Positions 36,968 through 39,270 of a stretch of DNA of 39,270 nucleotides are shown here, piece by piece. Numbering within the stretch: the stretch's first letter is position 1; the number at the start of each line of letters is the position of its first letter. The DNA lies in IMG/VR virus record IMGVR_UViG_3300027985_001017, positions 1 to 39,270 of that record, one strand, 5' to 3'. A model generated the notes under the pieces. The model did no database searches. It saw only the letters and a program-made list of their open reading frames with translations, and was not told the DNA's origin. This stretch comes from a virus. Made by a program: the position numbers and the translations under genes.

Positions 36968-37616
36968 GATCGCACTCGATATACCGCATGGTGCAGTCCG
37001 GCGAGTCATGGCCGAGAAGCTGCTGCACAACGTCCATGTCTGAGGTTTGCGAATAGAGTCTCGTGGCGAACGTGCGCCTGCCTGAGTGGCTGCTGCCGCC
37101 CTTGATTCCGGCTTTCTTGTACAGGCGCGTGATGTAGCTCTGGAGCGAATCAGCGGCCAGATACTCGCGGTATTCGCCGGTTTCGAGAATCCGTCGTTTG
37201 ACGTTCAACTCGAATTTCGCGCCCTTCCTCGTCACGAATAGCGGCAGATCGGGACGTAGTCCACGATAGGCGAGGTTTTCAGAATCGGGGAAGGTTCCAA
37301 TGCCATGATCGACACGGAAGGATAGATAGCGTTCCAGCGCCTCGATCAGCTTGGGTGATGCGAGATAGACGCACCGCTGTTTGCAGCCCTTGGTGATGGC
37401 CGCTCTCAAACTCACTTCCTGCCGTAGCTTGCCTGACGGAAACATTAGGTCGGCGATGGTGATTTGTGCCGTCTCGGTGCAACGCATCCCGCAGGACAGG
37501 CCGAGAAGAAGGATAGCCGCGTCTCGCTCGGGGTGGCGACTGGTGGCTTCGGTAACGCGGAGAAGGTGGCGGATGGCCGAAGGCGTGAGGACGGTTGCGC
37601 GCTGTTGGTCTTTCAT
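36930..37616 (-). CDS. Short tyrosine recombinase, 228 aa
   Basis: The catalytic domain is complete: Arg in 'LLLGLSCGMRCTETAQITIA', the H-x-x-R box in 'GGSSHSGRRTFATRL', a second His in 'VQQLLGHDSPDCT' and the nucleophile Tyr in 'TMRYIECDP'. The usual N-terminal arm-binding and core-binding domains are mostly missing, so it resembles XerC-like or short phage recombinases. ATG 37616 has GAGAGG 4 nt upstream; an in-frame extension to 37694 lacks such a site. It may act in dimer resolution, DNA inversion or excision alongside the serine recombinase. Confidence 0.85.
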   Translation of the reverse strand: MKDQQRATVLTPSAIRHLLRVTEATSRHPERDAAILLLGLSCGMRCTETAQITIADLMFPSGKLRQEVSLRAAITKGCKQRCVYLASPKLIEALERYLSFRVDHGIGTFPDSENLAYRGLRPDLPLFVTRKGAKFELNVKRRILETGEYREYLAADSLQSYITRLYKKAGIKGGSSHSGRRTFATRLYSQTSDMDVVQQLLGHDSPDCTMRYIECDPRILRQAFADVI

Positions 37617-37733
37617 GGTGCCTCTCTGAAAAGGTTGGGTTTGGCAACAATTCAGAGAGAGAAACCGTTCGGCTCTTTTTCGAGCATACCACAAGCAAAA
37701 GCGGGCAACCTCGGAAAGTACAACCGGGAAAAC

Positions 37734-39270
37734 CTACTTGAACACCACTTCTTCGTCACTCAGTTCAAGCACGTTCGTCACTGGCTGCACCGTCGCAAAC
37801 CCCAGGCGCTGGCGCGGCTGGTTGTAACTTCCGCTGATGCTGCGTGTTGGCACGGTCAGATCGTCGCGGGCGCCACCGAAGACTGAGCGCGCGTAGTGCC
37901 GCTGTGAGAGCAGGCCGTCGTTTTCGTTCCACGGGGTCAGCGTCCAGCCGGCGCCGCGGATGTAGAGAAAGCCGTACGCATTACTGCTGTATCGCACCGG
38001 AATGAAGCGGGTCAGCCATTGGCCGGAATACGCCCCATAGGCCAGCTCCCCCGAGGAATTCAACCCCTCGATGGTTTCGCCTGTACCCGGCCCGGCGATC
38101 AGAACGTGGGTGTCGTCGGTGAAGATGTCGAGCACAGCAAATCCGGCCATCAACGAGGCCGCGCTGGTGTTGGTATAGATGTCGCCCAGGTTGAGGGTGT
38201 AGGTTCCGTCGCCGTAGGTGCTGGCAAAATTCAACGTCTCAATGGACGTCGCGCCGATCTTGAGCGCCAGCGTGCCTTCCCGCGTGATGGCAAGGCCGCT
38301 GTTGGAATCGGTCAGGCTCATATCGACGGTGACAAGCTGCGCCGTGGCGCCGCCGGCAAAGGTCGCGCCGATGACGACGCCGGTTTTCTGTTTCGCGCCA
38401 GAATAGGTATATGTGCCGCCGCTTGCCGCCGCGCCATTGATCAGATCGACAGGGCTGGCAATGGCCACAATCCAGGAGGCGGTGAGATAGACGCCGCCCA
38501 TGCCGTTACTGTAGGTGTAATACTTTCCGGACGGCAGCGCCGGTGCCGTGTTCGGATCACCGCTGTCGGTCGCATAGGAATAATCCCAATCAACCTGCTC
38601 ATAGGTCGATGTATCCGGCCACGGCAAGCCGCTTGATGGATCGGGCGCGGCGACGGTGGTGAAGCGTTCGGCATAGACGCTGCGCGTGTTGCTCGCCGTC
38701 CCGCGGCATGCCTCCTCGTCCGCCAATACGGTGAAGGTCGCCGAGGCGGCCGGTGGCGTGCCGCTGATCTCGATCAGATAGACGCCGCCGAGGATGTTCG
38801 CTGCTGCCCGGCTGGCCATGTAGTAGACGCTTTCGACGGTCGAACCGATCAGCGCCTTGGACCCTGTTGCGGTGAGGTCGAGACAGCGCGTGATATAGCC
38901 GGTATCCGTCCCCGACAGGCTGATCGTCTGCGCCACGGCGGCTGGATCTTCTCCGAGCAGGCCGAAGCGGGTAAAGGTGAGATCGCCCGAGCCATTGGCG
39001 TATTGGACGCGCCACACCGTCTCGTCATCAGCGATGTACAGCCAGGAAAGCTCGTTCAACGCGACGCCGTAGAGAATGTGCTGGCTGCCGTAAATCAGGC
39101 CATAGTTTCTCCATTCCATGCCTTCGGCGGCGTCCGCTGATGAGGTCGTTACCGCCGCCTGGCTCGGGCGCTGCACCCGGAAACAGTCGCCGCCCACCGG
39201 CGTTTCGCCGGCGAGATCCCGTGTGCTGCTGTTCGGCAGTTCAATGACGCCGCCCTTGACGAGGCCGTGC
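37734..39270 (-). CDS. Tail structural protein, main part (gene split by the contig ends)
   Basis: This is the C-terminal part of the 530-aa protein whose first codons are at 1-200; the frame is open to the right end and joins through the 144-bp overlap. The body is beta-rich with repeated Thr/Gly-rich strands ('LNELSWLYIADDETVWRVQY', 'TGYITRCLDLTATGSKALIG', 'YFYSNGMGGVYLTASW'-like segments) and a C-terminal 'GAGWTLTPWNENDGLLSQRH'. An internal ATG at 39197 is not the true start. It is the last structural gene before the tyrosine recombinase. A tail-tip or adhesion role is likely from position; no family is named. Confidence 0.8.
   Translation of the reverse strand, partial: HGLVKGGVIELPNSSTRDLAGETPVGGDCFRVQRPSQAAVTTSSADAAEGMEWRNYGLIYGSQHILYGVALNELSWLYIADDETVWRVQYANGSGDLTFTRFGLLGEDPAAVAQTISLSGTDTGYITRCLDLTATGSKALIGSTVESVYYMASRAAANILGGVYLIEISGTPPAASATFTVLADEEACRGTASNTRSVYAERFTTVAAPDPSSGLPWPDTSTYEQVDWDYSYATDSGDPNTAPALPSGKYYTYSNGMGGVYLTASWIVAIASPVDLINGAAASGGTYTYSGAKQKTGVVIGATFAGGATAQLVTVDMSLTDSNSGLAITREGTLALKIGATSIETLNFASTYGDGTYTLNLGDIYTNTSAASLMAGFAVLDIFTDDTHVLIAGPGTGETIEGLNSSGELAYGAYSGQWLTRFIPVRYSSNAYGFLYIRGAGWTLTPWNENDGLLSQRHYARSVFGGARDDLTVPTRSISGSYNQPRQRLGFATVQPVTNVLELSDEEVVFK
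39127..39270. repeat. Terminal direct repeat, right copy
   Basis: It is identical to 1-144. Removing one copy gives a circular map of 39,126 bp in which the tail gene is intact. Confidence 0.95.

Noticed and set aside
37617-37694. N-terminal extension of the tyrosine recombinase
   Set aside because: There is no ribosome-binding site at 37694, whereas GAGAGG precedes ATG 37616; the extra residues do not resemble a recombinase N-terminus.

Overview
The window is the complete genome of a lambda-like temperate siphovirus from a GC-rich proteobacterium. Its first 144 bases (1-144) are identical to its last 144 (39127-39270), and a tail gene reads in frame across that join. The contig is therefore a circular molecule of about 39,126 bp with a short assembly overlap, cut inside a gene. 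Evidence for a proteobacterial host, probably beta or gamma: high GC, a CP76/CII-type regulator, a Mor-like regulator, a DUF4124 secreted protein, a GH108 endolysin and a lambda-type head module (TerL-GpA, gpW-like joiner, gpB-like portal, S49 protease with nested scaffold, gpD-like and gpE-like capsid proteins). No tail sheath gene is seen and there is a tape measure protein, so the tail is probably long and non-contractile.

Layout. A lysogeny switch lies at 26290-26385, with a Cro/YdaS-like gene leftward and a CI-like gene rightward. Leftward (minus strand), cro is followed by a lambda tR1-like terminator, a CII-like regulator, a zinc-finger protein, small ORFs, a tail gpZ-like protein, a primase-helicase, an iteron-rich segment, terminase small and large subunits, a Mor-like HTH gene, the head-tail joiner, and the portal. 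Next, unusually, comes the lysis cassette with a beta-helix tail fibre group, placed between portal and protease. Then come protease/scaffold, decoration protein, major capsid, tail completion proteins, tail tube, tail chaperone, tape measure and tail tip proteins, ending at 37734 after crossing the contig join. A short tyrosine recombinase, a PAPS-reductase-like PP-loop protein and a small protein follow on the same strand.

Rightward from the switch runs a lysogenic operon: CI-like repressor, a pol-beta-type nucleotidyltransferase, a 314-aa unknown and a secreted DUF4124 protein. The first three genes are joined by ATGA overlaps and the operon ends at a strong terminator (28623-28648). A second rightward operon (28735-33619) begins with a KilA-N gene and carries about 14 small genes, including a dNMP kinase-like protein and an HNH nuclease. 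Its promoter carries a copy of the switch operator, so it looks like the functional equivalent of lambda pL. A large serine recombinase (33774-35381) is the best integrase candidate.

Points of most interest are: (1) the nucleotidyltransferase plus unknown pair locked to the repressor, a candidate prophage-encoded defence or toxin-antitoxin module; (2) the operator shared between the switch and the KilA-N operon; (3) a mirror-arranged iteron cluster beside terminase; (4) a perfect 34-bp dyad element upstream of both the joiner and the protease genes, one copy touching the Mor-like gene; (5) a nested scaffold start and a candidate -1 frameshift in the tail chaperone. There is no gene-free stretch over 300 bp; the longest is about 214 bp (36565-36778) and holds divergent promoters. 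No tRNA, rRNA, CRISPR array or insertion sequence was seen.
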